Of a DNA stretch of 64,000 nucleotides, positions 30,988 through 40,279 are shown one piece after another. Below the pieces are notes generated by a model that was not told where the DNA came from, searched no databases, and worked only from the letters and a program-made list of their open reading frames with translations. How positions within the stretch are numbered: the first letter of the stretch is position 1; every line of letters begins with the position of its first letter. The position numbers and the translations under genes were made by a program. The stretch comes from Methylopila jiangsuensis (GTDB lineage Bacteria > Pseudomonadota > Alphaproteobacteria > Rhizobiales > Methylopilaceae), in contig NZ_BSFK01000013.1 of NCBI RefSeq assembly GCF_027922305.1, positions 62,001 to 126,000 of the forward strand. Direction: 5' to 3'.

Positions 30988-31596
30988 ATGACCCAGCCGA
31001 TTGTTCCCGACACCGAAGCCGCCGCCGAGAAGGCGGCGCTTCGGTCGGAGATTCTGGCCCGCCGCGCGGCCATCCCGCCCAAGGCCCGCGCCGCCGCCGC
31101 CGCGGCGGTCGCCCGCGAGGGCGAGGCTCTCGTCGCCCGGCTGAAGCCGGCGTCGGTCTCCGCGTTCTTCTCCGTCCGGGGCGAGATCGACGCCGGGCCG
31201 CTGATGGCGCGGCTCGCCGCCCGCGGCGTCGCGCTGGCGCTGCCGGTGATCGTCCAGAAGGACGCCCCGCTCGTCTTCCGCGCCTGGGCGCCGGGCGAGG
31301 CGCTGGAGAAAAAGCGCTTCGGCCTGATGGAGCCGCCGGCCTCCGCGCCGGAGATCGCGCCCGGGCTGCTGTTCGTGCCGCTCGCCGCCTTCGACGACCG
31401 GGGCTATCGCCTCGGCTACGGCGGCGGCTTCTACGACCGCACGCTGGAGAGGCTGCGCGCGCGCGGCCGGGCGGTCGCCATCGGGCTCGCCTTCGCGGAG
31501 CAGCGGGTCGAGCGGGTTCCGATCGACGCTTACGACCAGCGGCTTGATGGCGTTCTGACCGAGCGCGGGCTCACGACCATCGGGGACGGAATCTGA
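30988..31596 (+). CDS. fau: 5-formyltetrahydrofolate cyclo-ligase
   Basis: A 202-residue enzyme that converts 5-formyl-THF to 5,10-methenyl-THF using ATP. Family motifs are AALRSEILARRAAI near the N terminus (the YgfA KxxLR opening) and GYGGGFYDRTLERL near residue 145 that binds nucleotide and Mg. The ATG at 30988 is preferred because homology starts there; an in-frame GTG at 30937 would lie inside the 6S RNA. The stop overlaps the next gene by one base (TGATG). The gene is often called ygfA or fthC. Confidence 0.92.
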   Translation: MTQPIVPDTEAAAEKAALRSEILARRAAIPPKARAAAAAAVAREGEALVARLKPASVSAFFSVRGEIDAGPLMARLAARGVALALPVIVQKDAPLVFRAWAPGEALEKKRFGLMEPPASAPEIAPGLLFVPLAAFDDRGYRLGYGGGFYDRTLERLRARGRAVAIGLAFAEQRVERVPIDAYDQRLDGVLTERGLTTIGDGI

Positions 31597-32420
31597 TGCG
31601 GCTGCTGTTTCTGGGCGATGTGGTCGGCCGCGCCGGCCGGACGGCGGTGGCGGAGCGGCTGCCGGAGCTGCGCCGCCGCTGGGCGCTCGACGTGGTGGTG
31701 ATCAACGGCGAGAACTCGGCCGGCGGCTTCGGCATCACCGAGACCATCTACGAGGAGCTGCTGGACGCGGGCGCGGACGCGGTGACGCTCGGCAACCACG
31801 CCTTCGACCAGCGGGAGGCGCTGGTGTTCGCCGAGCGCGCCGACCGGCTGGTGCGGCCGGCGAACTTCCCCAAGGGCACGCCCGGTCGCGGCGCGCAGCT
31901 CATCGAGGCTCGGAACGGCGCGCGGGTGCTGGTGGTGAACGTCATGGGCCATGTGTTCATGGGCACGGCGCTGGACGATCCGTTCCGCACCGCGGACGCG
32001 GCGCTGGAGGCCTGCCCGCTCGGGCTCGCCTGCGACGCGGCGGTGGTGGATTTTCACGCCGAGGCCACCAGCGAGAAACAGGCTTTCGGCCATTTCCTCG
32101 ACGGCCGCGCCACGCTGGTGGTGGGCACCCACACCCACACCCCGACCTCGGACCACCGGGTGCTGCCGGGCGGCACCGCCTACATGTCCGACGCCGGCAT
32201 GTGCGGCGATTACGACGGCGTGCTCGGCATGAAGAAGGACGAGCCGATCCAGCGCTTCCTGCGCAAGTTGCCCTCCGGCCGGTTCGAGCCGTCCGAGGGC
32301 GTGGCGACGCTCTCAGGCCTCGCGGTGGAGGTCGGCCCCGACGGCCTCGCCGCCCGCGTCGCCGCCGTGCGCGTGGGCGGCGCGCTGGAGCAGGCGACGC
32401 CGTCGTTCTGGGACGACTGA
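31596..32420 (+). CDS. YmdB-like metallophosphoesterase (TIGR00282)
   Basis: A 274-residue dimetal phosphoesterase. The metal-binding blocks are in order: FLGDVVGRAGR, INGENSAGGFG, LGNHAFDQ, NVMGHVFMG, VVDFHAEATSEK and GTHTHTPTSDHRVLPGG. The Bacillus relative YmdB cleaves 2',3'-cyclic nucleotides and controls biofilm gene expression; the role in alphaproteobacteria is little known. It is translationally coupled to fau and ends 7 bases from the convergent CDF exporter gene, with no terminator between. Confidence 0.88.
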   Translation: MRLLFLGDVVGRAGRTAVAERLPELRRRWALDVVVINGENSAGGFGITETIYEELLDAGADAVTLGNHAFDQREALVFAERADRLVRPANFPKGTPGRGAQLIEARNGARVLVVNVMGHVFMGTALDDPFRTADAALEACPLGLACDAAVVDFHAEATSEKQAFGHFLDGRATLVVGTHTHTPTSDHRVLPGGTAYMSDAGMCGDYDGVLGMKKDEPIQRFLRKLPSGRFEPSEGVATLSGLAVEVGPDGLAARVAAVRVGGALEQATPSFWDD

Positions 32421-32427
32421 GGACGGG

Positions 32428-33435
32428 TTACGCCGTGGCGTAGCGGCGGGTTTCGCCCTCGCAGAGGTTCACCTCCACCGTGACGTGGCTCAGCCCCTCG
32501 AGCGCGCCGAGCCGGGCCTTGTAGGCCGCCGGCTGCTCCGGGCGATGGGTGACCAGCGACACGATCGCCGCCATGTGGCCGGGGCCGATCCGCCACAGGT
32601 GAAGGTCGGTCACGCGCACGTCGCCTGTCTCCAGCGTCGCGCGGATGTGGGCGGCCAGACGCGCGTCCGGCGTGGCGTCCACCAGCACGCGCCCTGTGTC
32701 GCGGGCGAGCGAGATCGACCACCAGCCGATCACGCCGGCGCCCACGACGCCGATCGCCGGGTCGACCCAGGTCCAGCCGAAGCGCCAGCCGGCGAGCAGC
32801 CCTCCGATCGCGAGCGCCGAGGTCAGCGCGTCCGCCAGGACATGGACGTAGGCGCCGCGCAGGTTGTGGTCGTCGTGGGCGTGGCCGTCATGGTCATGGT
32901 CGTCGGCGTGGTCGTGGCGATCGTGCCCGTGGCCGTGATGATGACCGTGATGGCGCCCGCCGCCATGGCTGTGGTCATGGCCGAGCAGCAGGGCGCAGAC
33001 CACGTTCACGGCGAGGCCAATGACCGCGATCGCCGTCGCCTCCGCATAGGCGACCGGCTGGGGGGCGGTGAGGCGCACCACGGATTCAACGCCGATCGCC
33101 AGCGCGATCACGCCGAGCACGATGGCGCTCGAGAAGCCGGCGAGGTCGCCCACCTTGCCGGCGCCGAAGGAGAAGCGCGGGTCCGCGTCGTGCCGCGCGG
33201 CGAAGCGGTAGGCGAAAGCGGCGAGGCCGATCGCGCCCGCATGGGTCGCCATGTGCCAGCCGTCCGCCAGCAGCGCCATGGAGCCGTAGGCCCAGCCGGC
33301 CAGGATCTCCACCACCATCATGGCGGCGGTGATCGCCACCACGATCAGGGTGCGCCGTTCGTTGCGGGCGTGCTCCGCGCCGAGGAAACGATGATCGTGG
33401 GCGAAGGCGCGGCGGCCTTCCTCGGTCAGGTGCAT
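32428..33435 (-). CDS. CDF-family metal exporter (DmeF-like)
   Basis: A 335-residue cation diffusion facilitator. Six transmembrane helices with the metal-site motif H-x-x-x-D in SMALLADGWHMATHAGAIG and HVLADALTSALAIGG; a very His/Asp-rich loop between helices 4 and 5 (HDHSHGGGRHHGHHHGHGH) binds metal, and a C-terminal ferredoxin-like domain follows. The N terminus (RRAFAHDHRFLGAEHARNERRT) is typical of DmeF, which exports cobalt or nickel, though zinc is possible. The start at 33435 follows GGGGAGATCC. No dmeR repressor gene is adjacent, unlike many rhizobial dmeRF operons. Confidence 0.88.
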   Translation of the reverse strand: MHLTEEGRRAFAHDHRFLGAEHARNERRTLIVVAITAAMMVVEILAGWAYGSMALLADGWHMATHAGAIGLAAFAYRFAARHDADPRFSFGAGKVGDLAGFSSAIVLGVIALAIGVESVVRLTAPQPVAYAEATAIAVIGLAVNVVCALLLGHDHSHGGGRHHGHHHGHGHDRHDHADDHDHDGHAHDDHNLRGAYVHVLADALTSALAIGGLLAGWRFGWTWVDPAIGVVGAGVIGWWSISLARDTGRVLVDATPDARLAAHIRATLETGDVRVTDLHLWRIGPGHMAAIVSLVTHRPEQPAAYKARLGALEGLSHVTVEVNLCEGETRRYATA

Positions 33436-33613
33436 GCCGGATCTCCCCGCGGACATGGCGTGGCTGCGTCCAGAAGCCGCCCCGGCGCGCGCGCCGTCAA
33501 GCCCGCAGGCGGCGGTCATAACCGATCGCGATGGCGGACATCACGGATTGGCGTTTCCCTCCGAGGCGGGAAGGGCGCGATAACGCGGCCATCCGCCACC
33601 ACGACGAAGCCCC

Positions 33614-34528
33614 ATGCACCGCGCCGCGCCCCTCGCCGTCGAAACGCCCCGCGCGCCCTCCGCCGATCTCGGGCTGTACGGCGTGCTGGCGCTGGTCTGG
33701 GGCACGAGCTGGATCGCGCTCCATCTCCAGCTCGGCGTGGTGTCGCCCGAGGTGTCGCTGGTCTGGCGCTTCGCGCTCGCCGCCGCCATCGCCTTCGGCC
33801 TCGCTCTGGCGCGGCGGGAGACGCTGCGCTTCCCCCTGCGCCGGCACGCGGGGTTCCTGCTGGCGGGCGTGCTGATGTATTCGACCAACTTCGTGCTGTT
33901 CTACCACGCAGGCGCCAGGGTGCCGTCCGGCCTGCTCGCGGTGGTGTTCGCGCTCGCCTCGCCGATCAACCTGGCGCTCGGCGCGCTGATCTTCCGCCGC
34001 CCGGCGGAGATGCGGGTGCTCGCCGGCGCGGCGCTCGGCGTGGCGGGCGTCGGCCTGCTCTACGCCCCCGAGATCGCGGCGGCGGGCTTCGACGTGGAGG
34101 CGCTGACGGGGCTCGGCCTCAGCGTCGGCGGAACCCTGTGCTTCTGCCTCGGCAACATGGTGTCGAGCGTGATCCAGCGCTCGGCGCCGGACGTCTCCGC
34201 GGCCGCCTGGGGCATGTTCTACGGGACGCTGTGGCTGACGCTGCTGGCGACGCTGTCCGGCGCGCCCTTCGTCATCGAGCCGACGGCGGCCTATCTGGTC
34301 TCGCTGGTCTGGCTCGCCGCCGGATCGTCGGTGGCGGCGTTCCTCGCTTATCTGGCGCTGATCAAGCGGGTGGGCGCGGCGCGCGCCGGCTTCGCCACCG
34401 TGCTGTTCCCGGTGGTGGCGCTCGTCATCTCCAGCCTGTTCGAGGATTACCGCTGGACCGCGCTGTCGTTCGCGGGGGCCGCTCTGGTGGCGGCGGGCAA
34501 CGTGGTCGCGCTGCGCCGCCGCGGCTGA
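33614..34528 (+). CDS. EamA/DMT-family permease
   Basis: A 304-residue inner-membrane protein of the drug/metabolite transporter superfamily: ten hydrophobic helices in two EamA repeats (LYGVLALVWGTSWIALH opening the first; GLGLSVGGTLCFCLGNMVSS opening the second; LFPVVALVISSLFEDY near the end is a classic EamA mark). Substrate unknown; relatives export amino acids or small metabolites. It stands alone between the metal exporter and the chemotaxis cluster. Confidence 0.88.
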   Translation: MHRAAPLAVETPRAPSADLGLYGVLALVWGTSWIALHLQLGVVSPEVSLVWRFALAAAIAFGLALARRETLRFPLRRHAGFLLAGVLMYSTNFVLFYHAGARVPSGLLAVVFALASPINLALGALIFRRPAEMRVLAGAALGVAGVGLLYAPEIAAAGFDVEALTGLGLSVGGTLCFCLGNMVSSVIQRSAPDVSAAAWGMFYGTLWLTLLATLSGAPFVIEPTAAYLVSLVWLAAGSSVAAFLAYLALIKRVGAARAGFATVLFPVVALVISSLFEDYRWTALSFAGAALVAAGNVVALRRRG

Positions 34529-34615
34529 GCGCCGTTTCACCTCAACGATCCGTTATTCATTTTTGAGCAGGATCAGCTCCGTTCGGAGCGCAGCCGTCGC
34601 GCGTTCCGCGGGGGC

Positions 34616-37288
34616 ATGAGAATGGACGACCTGCTTCGGGATTTTCTCACCGAGACCGCCGAAAACCTCGATCAGGTCGACGTGGAGCTCGTCCGGTTCG
34701 AGCAGGAGCCCGCCAACGCCAAGATCCTGGCCAACGTGTTCCGGCTGGTCCACACGGTGAAGGGCACCTGCGGCTTCCTCGGCCTCACGCGGCTCGAGGC
34801 GCTGGCGCACGCGGCCGAGACGCTGATGGGCGAGTTCCGCGCCGGCGCGCTGGCGACGCCCGAAGCCGTGACGATGATTCTCGCCACCATCGACCGCATC
34901 AAGGCGATTCTCGGCGATCTGGAGCGCACCGGCGAGGAGCCGCCGGGCGACGACCTCGATCTCGTGACCGAGCTGGAGCGCGCCGCCCTGGAGGCGCGGC
35001 GTCCTCCCGAGCCCGTGATTGATCCCGCTCTCGGGCGCGAGCTGCGGCCGGGCGAAGTCTCCCTCGACGAACTGGAGCGCGCGTTCCGCGAGGCGCCCGG
35101 CCCGGATCAGGACATCGCGCCGGAACCGCAGCCGGTCGCGGCGGCCCCGTCCGCGCCCGTCGCCACGGCGCCCGCCGCGGCCGTCCATGCCGAAGCGGCG
35201 CCCGCGCCCGCGGCGGAGGAGGGGCCCCGAAGCGAGAGCGCGCTCGCCGGCCAGACGATCCGCGTCGGCGTCGACACGCTCGACCGGCTGATGAACATGG
35301 TCTCCGAGCTGGTGCTGACCCGCAACCAGCTGCTCGACACCGTGCGCCGGCGTGGCGACAGCGAGTTCGGACCCTCGCTGCAGCGCCTGAGCCATGTGAC
35401 GGCCGAGCTGCAGGAAGGGGTGATGAAGACCCGCATGCAGCCGATCGGCGCCGCCTGGCGGGCGCTGCCGCGGCTGGTGCGGGACCTCGCGGCGGACCTC
35501 GGCAAGAAGATCGAACTGGTCACCGAAGGCGCCGAGACCGAGCTTGACCGGCAGGTGCTGGACCTGATCAAGGACCCGCTGACCCACATGGTCCGCAACT
35601 GCGCGGACCACGGGCTCGAATCGCCCGCCGAGCGCGTCGCCGCCGGCAAGCCCGAGACCGGCGTCATCCGGCTGTCCGCCTATCATCAGGGCGGCTGCAT
35701 CATCGTCGAGATCGGCGACGACGGCCGCGGCCTCGACGTGGAGCGCATCAGGAAGAAGGCGGTCGCCAACGGGCTCGCCACCGAGGCCGACGTCGAGAAG
35801 ATGTCGGACGCCCAGATCCACCGCTTCATCTTCGCGCCGGGCTTCTCCACCGCCGCGGCGGTCACCAGCGTCTCCGGCCGCGGCGTCGGCATGGACGTGG
35901 TGCGCGCCAACATCGAGCTGATCGGCGGCGCCATCGACCTGCGCTCCACGCCGGGCAAGGGCTCGGCGGTGGTGATCCGCATCCCGCTCACCCTCGCCAT
36001 CGTCTCGGCGCTGATGGTGACGGCGGGCGGCGAGACCTTCGCCTTCCCCCAGCTCTCGGTGCTGGAGCTGGTGCGCACGCGGCGGGGCGGCGAGCACGTC
36101 ATCGAGCGCGTGGGCGACGTGGCGCTGCTGCGGTTGCGCGACCGGCTGCTGCCGATCGTGCCGCTGCGCAACATGCTGGGCCTGGAGCCGCTGCCGGCGG
36201 AGAAGGCGGACGACGTCTATGTGGTGATCGCCCAGGTGGGCGAGGACATCTTCGGCATCGTGGTGGACGAGGTGCTCCACACCGAGGAGATCGTCGTGAA
36301 GCCCATGGCCTCGCGGCTGAACCACATCGGGCTGTTCTCCGGCACCACCATCCTCGGCGACGGCTCGGTGATCCTGATCCTCGACCCGAACGGCGTCGCG
36401 GCGGCGGTCGGCCCCTCTGCGAGCCACGACGCGGCGCTCACCGCCGAAGCGGCGGCGCCCGCGGACGAGAGCGACAACCGCATGTCGCTGCTGCTGTTCC
36501 GGGCCGGCTCCCAGGCGCCGAAGGCGGTGCCGCTGGCGCTCGTCACCCGGCTCGAGGTGATCGAGGCCGAGACGGTGGAGTTCACCGGCGGCCGCATGCT
36601 GGTGCAGTACCGCGGCGGCCTGATGCCGCTGGTGCCGGCCGGCGACGGCGCCGCGCTGAAGCCGAGCGGCCCGCAGCCGCTGCTGGTGTTCACCAACGAG
36701 GGCCGCTCGGTCGGTCTGGTGGTGGATGAGATCGTCGACATCGTCGAGCACGCCATGGAGATTTCCGCCTCGTCCTACACGCCGGGCGTGCTGGGCGCGG
36801 CGGTGATCGACGGCAGCGCCACCGAGGTGATGGACGTGGCCCACTACCTCACCATGGCCTATGACGACTGGCTGACGCGCACCGACCGGCCGCACGAGAA
36901 GATCGAGAGCCCGGCCGTGCTGCTGGTCGACGACAGCGCCTTCTTCCGCAACATGCTGGCGCCGGTGCTGACCGCCGCCGGCTACCGCCCGACGCTGGCG
37001 GCGAGCGGCGCCGAGGCGCTCGTCCTGCTGCGGGCCGGCCGGCGCTTCGACGTCATCGTCTCGGACATCGAGATGCCGGAGATGGACGGCTTCGCCTTCG
37101 CGGCCGCGCTGAAGGCCGAAGGGCTGCACCACGGTGCGCCGCTGCTGGCGCTGTCGTCGCTGGTCGGCTCCTTCATGGCGGAGCGCGCCGCCGACGCCGG
37201 ATTCCACGACTTCATCGCCAAGTTCGACCGGCCGGGCCTGCTCGGCGCGCTCGAAACCTTCGCGCCGCGCTGGAGGCTCGCCGCATGA
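34616..37288 (+). CDS. cheA: Hybrid chemotaxis histidine kinase CheA with two CheW-like domains and a receiver
   Basis: An 890-residue kinase. Hpt domain with phosphoacceptor His46 (LVHTVKGTCGFLG); Ala/Pro linker (about 165-205); dimerisation and catalytic region (N box HMVRNCADHGLESP, G boxes GDDGRGLD and GRGVGMDVV); a CheW-like domain (FAFPQLSVLELVRTRR); a second, weaker CheW-like domain (about 625-745); and a C-terminal receiver with VLLVDDSAFFRNM and the aspartate in VIVSDIEMPEMDG. No separate CheY-binding P2 is obvious. It overlaps cheW by 4 bases. An in-frame ATG two codons later could be the start. The built-in receiver suggests internal phosphotransfer or adaptation. Confidence 0.92.
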   Translation: MRMDDLLRDFLTETAENLDQVDVELVRFEQEPANAKILANVFRLVHTVKGTCGFLGLTRLEALAHAAETLMGEFRAGALATPEAVTMILATIDRIKAILGDLERTGEEPPGDDLDLVTELERAALEARRPPEPVIDPALGRELRPGEVSLDELERAFREAPGPDQDIAPEPQPVAAAPSAPVATAPAAAVHAEAAPAPAAEEGPRSESALAGQTIRVGVDTLDRLMNMVSELVLTRNQLLDTVRRRGDSEFGPSLQRLSHVTAELQEGVMKTRMQPIGAAWRALPRLVRDLAADLGKKIELVTEGAETELDRQVLDLIKDPLTHMVRNCADHGLESPAERVAAGKPETGVIRLSAYHQGGCIIVEIGDDGRGLDVERIRKKAVANGLATEADVEKMSDAQIHRFIFAPGFSTAAAVTSVSGRGVGMDVVRANIELIGGAIDLRSTPGKGSAVVIRIPLTLAIVSALMVTAGGETFAFPQLSVLELVRTRRGGEHVIERVGDVALLRLRDRLLPIVPLRNMLGLEPLPAEKADDVYVVIAQVGEDIFGIVVDEVLHTEEIVVKPMASRLNHIGLFSGTTILGDGSVILILDPNGVAAAVGPSASHDAALTAEAAAPADESDNRMSLLLFRAGSQAPKAVPLALVTRLEVIEAETVEFTGGRMLVQYRGGLMPLVPAGDGAALKPSGPQPLLVFTNEGRSVGLVVDEIVDIVEHAMEISASSYTPGVLGAAVIDGSATEVMDVAHYLTMAYDDWLTRTDRPHEKIESPAVLLVDDSAFFRNMLAPVLTAAGYRPTLAASGAEALVLLRAGRRFDVIVSDIEMPEMDGFAFAAALKAEGLHHGAPLLALSSLVGSFMAERAADAGFHDFIAKFDRPGLLGALETFAPRWRLAA

Positions 37289-37737
37289 GCGCTGACGATC
37301 ACATCACTTACGTCACCGTCGACGTGGGCGGGCAGATGTTCGGCATCGCCATCTCCCGGGTCCGGGAGGTGTTCGGGCTGGAGCGGCTGACGCGGGTGCC
37401 GCTGGCCTCGTCCGAAATCGCGGGCGTGCTGAACCTGCGCGGCCGGATCGTCACCGCCATCGACCTCCGGACCCGGCTCGGCCTGCCGGCGAAGGCCGTG
37501 GAGGCCGGCGCCATGGCGGTCGGCGTGGACTACCAGAACGAAGCCTTCGCGCTGCTGGTGGACCACGTCGGCGACGTGCTGGCGCTGTCGGCCGCCTCGC
37601 GGGAGGACGCGCCGCCGACGCTCGACCCGCGCTGGTCGCAGATCGCGACCGGGGTGCATCGTCTCGACGGCGGCCTCATGCTGGTGCTGGACGTGGATCG
37701 CGCGCTGGAGTTCCGCGCCGTGGCCCAGGCGGCGTGA
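37285..37737 (+). CDS. cheW: Chemotaxis coupling protein CheW
   Basis: A 150-residue single-domain CheW that ties receptors to CheA. It has the strand pattern YVTVDVGGQMFGIAISRVREVFG, the LNLRGRIVTAIDLRTRLG motif and FALLVDHVGDVLAL. Its start lies in the cheA stop (ATGA). The gene is in the order cheA-W-Y-B-R. Confidence 0.95.
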   Translation: MSADDHITYVTVDVGGQMFGIAISRVREVFGLERLTRVPLASSEIAGVLNLRGRIVTAIDLRTRLGLPAKAVEAGAMAVGVDYQNEAFALLVDHVGDVLALSAASREDAPPTLDPRWSQIATGVHRLDGGLMLVLDVDRALEFRAVAQAA

Positions 37738-37818
37738 GCGGGTACGCCTTTACCTGATCTTGAGAATGAGACGGACAGAGTGGACCCCCGGAATTTGAGC
37801 CGGGAATGGGAGCCCCCG

Positions 37819-38184
37819 ATGAAGCACTGTCTTGTGGTGGATGATTCGAGCGTCATCCGGAAGGTGGCGCGCCGCATCCTCGAAGGCCTCGACATGAAGA
37901 TCTCCGAGGCGGAGAACGGCCAGACGGCGCTCACCCTGTGCCAGCAGGCGATGCCCGACGGCATCCTGCTGGACTGGAACATGCCGGTGATGGACGGCTA
38001 CGAGTTCCTCAACAAGCTGCGCTCGCTGCCGGGCGGCGACGCGCCCAAGGTGGTGTTCTGCACCACGGAAAACGACGTGTCGCACATCGCCCGCGCCATG
38101 CGCGCCGGGGCCGACGAATACGTCATGAAGCCGTTCGACCGCGAGATCATCACCTCCAAGTTCGCGGAAGTCGGACTGCTCTGA
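37819..38184 (+). CDS. cheY: Chemotaxis response regulator CheY
   Basis: A 121-residue receiver. Acidic pair in VVDDSSVIRK, phosphorylation aspartate in ILLDWNMPVMDGYEF, threonine in VVFCTTEND and lysine in YVMKPFDREI. It is longer in homology to alphaproteobacterial CheY of the cheAWYBR clusters that respond to the adjacent CheA. The ATG at 37819 is used; an in-frame upstream ATG at 37780 has weaker support. It lies 81 bases after cheW. Confidence 0.93.
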   Translation: MKHCLVVDDSSVIRKVARRILEGLDMKISEAENGQTALTLCQQAMPDGILLDWNMPVMDGYEFLNKLRSLPGGDAPKVVFCTTENDVSHIARAMRAGADEYVMKPFDREIITSKFAEVGLL

Positions 38185-38204
38185 TCTCTCCGGAAAGGCC
38201 TCCC

Positions 38205-39323
38205 ATGCCCACGTCGGCCGCCGCGGCGCCGGCGGAGGCGCTGCGCGTCCTCGTGGTGGACGACAGCGCCGTCGTCCGCACCCTGACCTCCCGCTGGATC
38301 GAGGCGGAGCCCGATCTCGCGCTCGCCGGACTGTGCCGCAACGGCCGCGAGGCCGTGGAGCAGGCCGGCCGGCTGCGGCCGGACGTCATCCTGCTGGACG
38401 TGGAGATGCCCGACATGGACGGCATCACCGCGCTGCCGCTGCTTCTGAAGGCGGCGCCGGACGCCATGGTGCTGATGGCGTCGGCGCTCACCCGCCGCAA
38501 CGCCGAGATGTCGATCCGGGCGCTCGCGCTCGGCGCCTCCGACGTCATCGCCAAGCCGGGGCAGGGCGTCGACCAGGCGGCTTATCGTCAGGATCTCCTG
38601 ACCAAGGTGCGCGTGCTCGGCGATCATGTGCGGCGCAGGACGCGTCGCGGCTCCACGACGTCGCTGGTGCGCGCGGCCGTGATCGCCGCCTCGACGACGC
38701 CGCAGCCCGCGGCGCGCGCGCGGCCGTTCTCGGCGGCGCCGGTGCGGGCGCTCGCCCTCGGCGCCTCCACCGGCGGCCCGCAGGCGCTGGCGTCGCTGCT
38801 GTCTGGGCTTAGCCCGGCCCTCGGGTCGATCCCGGTTCTGGTGACCCAGCACATGCCGGCGACCTTCACCGCCGCGCTCGCCGAACATCTGGGCCTCGCG
38901 AGCCGGAGGCCCTGCCGTGAGGCGGCGGACGGCGAGCCGCTCGCCCCCGGCGTGATCTATGTGGCGCCGGGCGGCCGGCATCTCGTGGTGGCCCGGCGGG
39001 GCGCGCAGGCCTGCGCCCGGCTCGACGACGGCCCGCCGGAGAACTACTGCAAGCCTGCGGTCGACCCGATGTTCCGCTCCGCCGCCTCCGTTTACGGCGC
39101 CGGGCTGCTGGCGGTGGTTCTGACCGGCATGGGCTCGGACGGGGCCTGCGGCGTCCGCGCGGTCGCGGCCGCCGGCGGCTCCATCATCGCCCAGGACGAG
39201 GCCTCCAGCGTCGTCTGGGGCATGCCGGGCGCGGCGGTGGCCACGGGCTCCTGCTCCGCGGTGCTGCCGCTCGCCGCCATCGCTCCCAAGATCACCCGTC
39301 TCGTCGCAGGAGAGCGCGCATGA
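38205..39323 (+). CDS. cheB: Chemotaxis protein-glutamate methylesterase CheB
   Basis: A 372-residue methylesterase/deamidase. N-terminal receiver (VLVVDDSAVVRTLTSRW, aspartate in VILLDVEMPDMDG), a variable linker (about 150-185), and the catalytic domain with Ser in LGASTGGPQAL, His in VTQHMPATFTAALAEHL and Asp in TGMGSDGACGV. It removes methyl groups from receptor glutamates for adaptation. Start at 38205 is 20 bases after cheY; stop overlaps cheR by 4 bases. Confidence 0.95.
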   Translation: MPTSAAAAPAEALRVLVVDDSAVVRTLTSRWIEAEPDLALAGLCRNGREAVEQAGRLRPDVILLDVEMPDMDGITALPLLLKAAPDAMVLMASALTRRNAEMSIRALALGASDVIAKPGQGVDQAAYRQDLLTKVRVLGDHVRRRTRRGSTTSLVRAAVIAASTTPQPAARARPFSAAPVRALALGASTGGPQALASLLSGLSPALGSIPVLVTQHMPATFTAALAEHLGLASRRPCREAADGEPLAPGVIYVAPGGRHLVVARRGAQACARLDDGPPENYCKPAVDPMFRSAASVYGAGLLAVVLTGMGSDGACGVRAVAAAGGSIIAQDEASSVVWGMPGAAVATGSCSAVLPLAAIAPKITRLVAGERA

Positions 39324-40186
39324 CGCCCGCCGACATCGAGTTCCTGGCCCGCTTCCTGAAGGAGCGCTCCGGCCTCGCGATCGGCGAGGAGAAGCGCTAC
39401 CTGCTGGAGAGCCGGCTGGCGCCGATCGTGCGGCGGGCGGGCCTCGCCTCGCTCCCGGCGCTGGTGGCGCGGCTGCGCTCGGGCGTCGATAGCGCGCTCG
39501 CGCAGGACGTGGTCGAGGCCATGACCACCAACGAGTCGTTCTTCTTCCGGGACGGCGCGCCCTTCACCCAGTTCACGGACGTCATCCTGCCGCAGCTCAT
39601 GGCGGCGCGGGCGGCGACCAAGACCATCCGCATCTGGTGCGCCGCCTGCTCCACGGGCCAGGAGCCCTATTCGCTCGCCATGCTGCTCGCCGACCGCGCC
39701 GCGCAGCTTGCGGGCTGGAAGGTGGAGATCGTGGCGACCGACCTCTCGAACGAGGTGCTGGAGCGGGCGCGCTCGGGCCTGTTCACCCAGTTCGAGGTGC
39801 AGCGCGGCCTGCCGATCCGCCTGCTGCTGAAGCACTTCACGCAGGAGGGCGACCGCTGGCGGATCGCGCCCAAGCTGCGGGAGATGGCGCAGTTCCGCAC
39901 CCTGAACCTGCTCAGGGACTTCTCGCCGCTCGGCCGCTTCGACGTGGTGTTCTGCCGCAACGTGCTGATCTATTTCGACGAGGCCACCAAGACCGACGTG
40001 CTGACCCGCATCGGCCGCCAGATGGCCCCGGACGGCTTCCTGCTGCTGGGCGCGGCCGAGACCGTGCTCGGCGGTCGCAGCCCGTTCAAGCCGCACCCCA
40101 GCCATCGCGGGCTGTTCATGCCCACCCCCGCCTCCGGCGCCGCGGCGCCCGCGTCGTCAGCTGCCCGCTTCGCCGTCGTCCGGTGA
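39320..40186 (+). CDS. cheR: Chemotaxis protein methyltransferase CheR
   Basis: A 288-residue SAM-dependent methyltransferase that methylates receptor glutamates. The N-terminal helical domain (FLARFLKERSGLAIGEEKRYLLESRL), the MTTNESFFFRD motif, the SAM site IWCAACSTGQEPYS and FCRNVLIYFDE are all canonical. Cotranslated with cheB. It is the last gene of the cheAWYBR series; a receptor gene occurs only 19 kb away in this window. Confidence 0.96.
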   Translation: MTPADIEFLARFLKERSGLAIGEEKRYLLESRLAPIVRRAGLASLPALVARLRSGVDSALAQDVVEAMTTNESFFFRDGAPFTQFTDVILPQLMAARAATKTIRIWCAACSTGQEPYSLAMLLADRAAQLAGWKVEIVATDLSNEVLERARSGLFTQFEVQRGLPIRLLLKHFTQEGDRWRIAPKLREMAQFRTLNLLRDFSPLGRFDVVFCRNVLIYFDEATKTDVLTRIGRQMAPDGFLLLGAAETVLGGRSPFKPHPSHRGLFMPTPASGAAAPASSAARFAVVR

Positions 40187-40279
40187 GGCGGGCACCGTCA
40201 ACCATGACGCGAGGGCGCGCTGGCTGATCGGCCTGGCGGGCTGCTACTTCCCCAGCGTTGTCCGCCGGAGACTCGTCTT

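Noticed and set aside
34553-37207. An 884-codon open frame antisense to cheA
   Set aside because: It lies fully opposite the unmistakable cheA frame, and its Arg/His/Gly-rich sequence is typical of an antisense shadow in high-GC DNA. Many other long antisense frames (for example 7414-9774 and 45405-47078) were dropped for the same reason.
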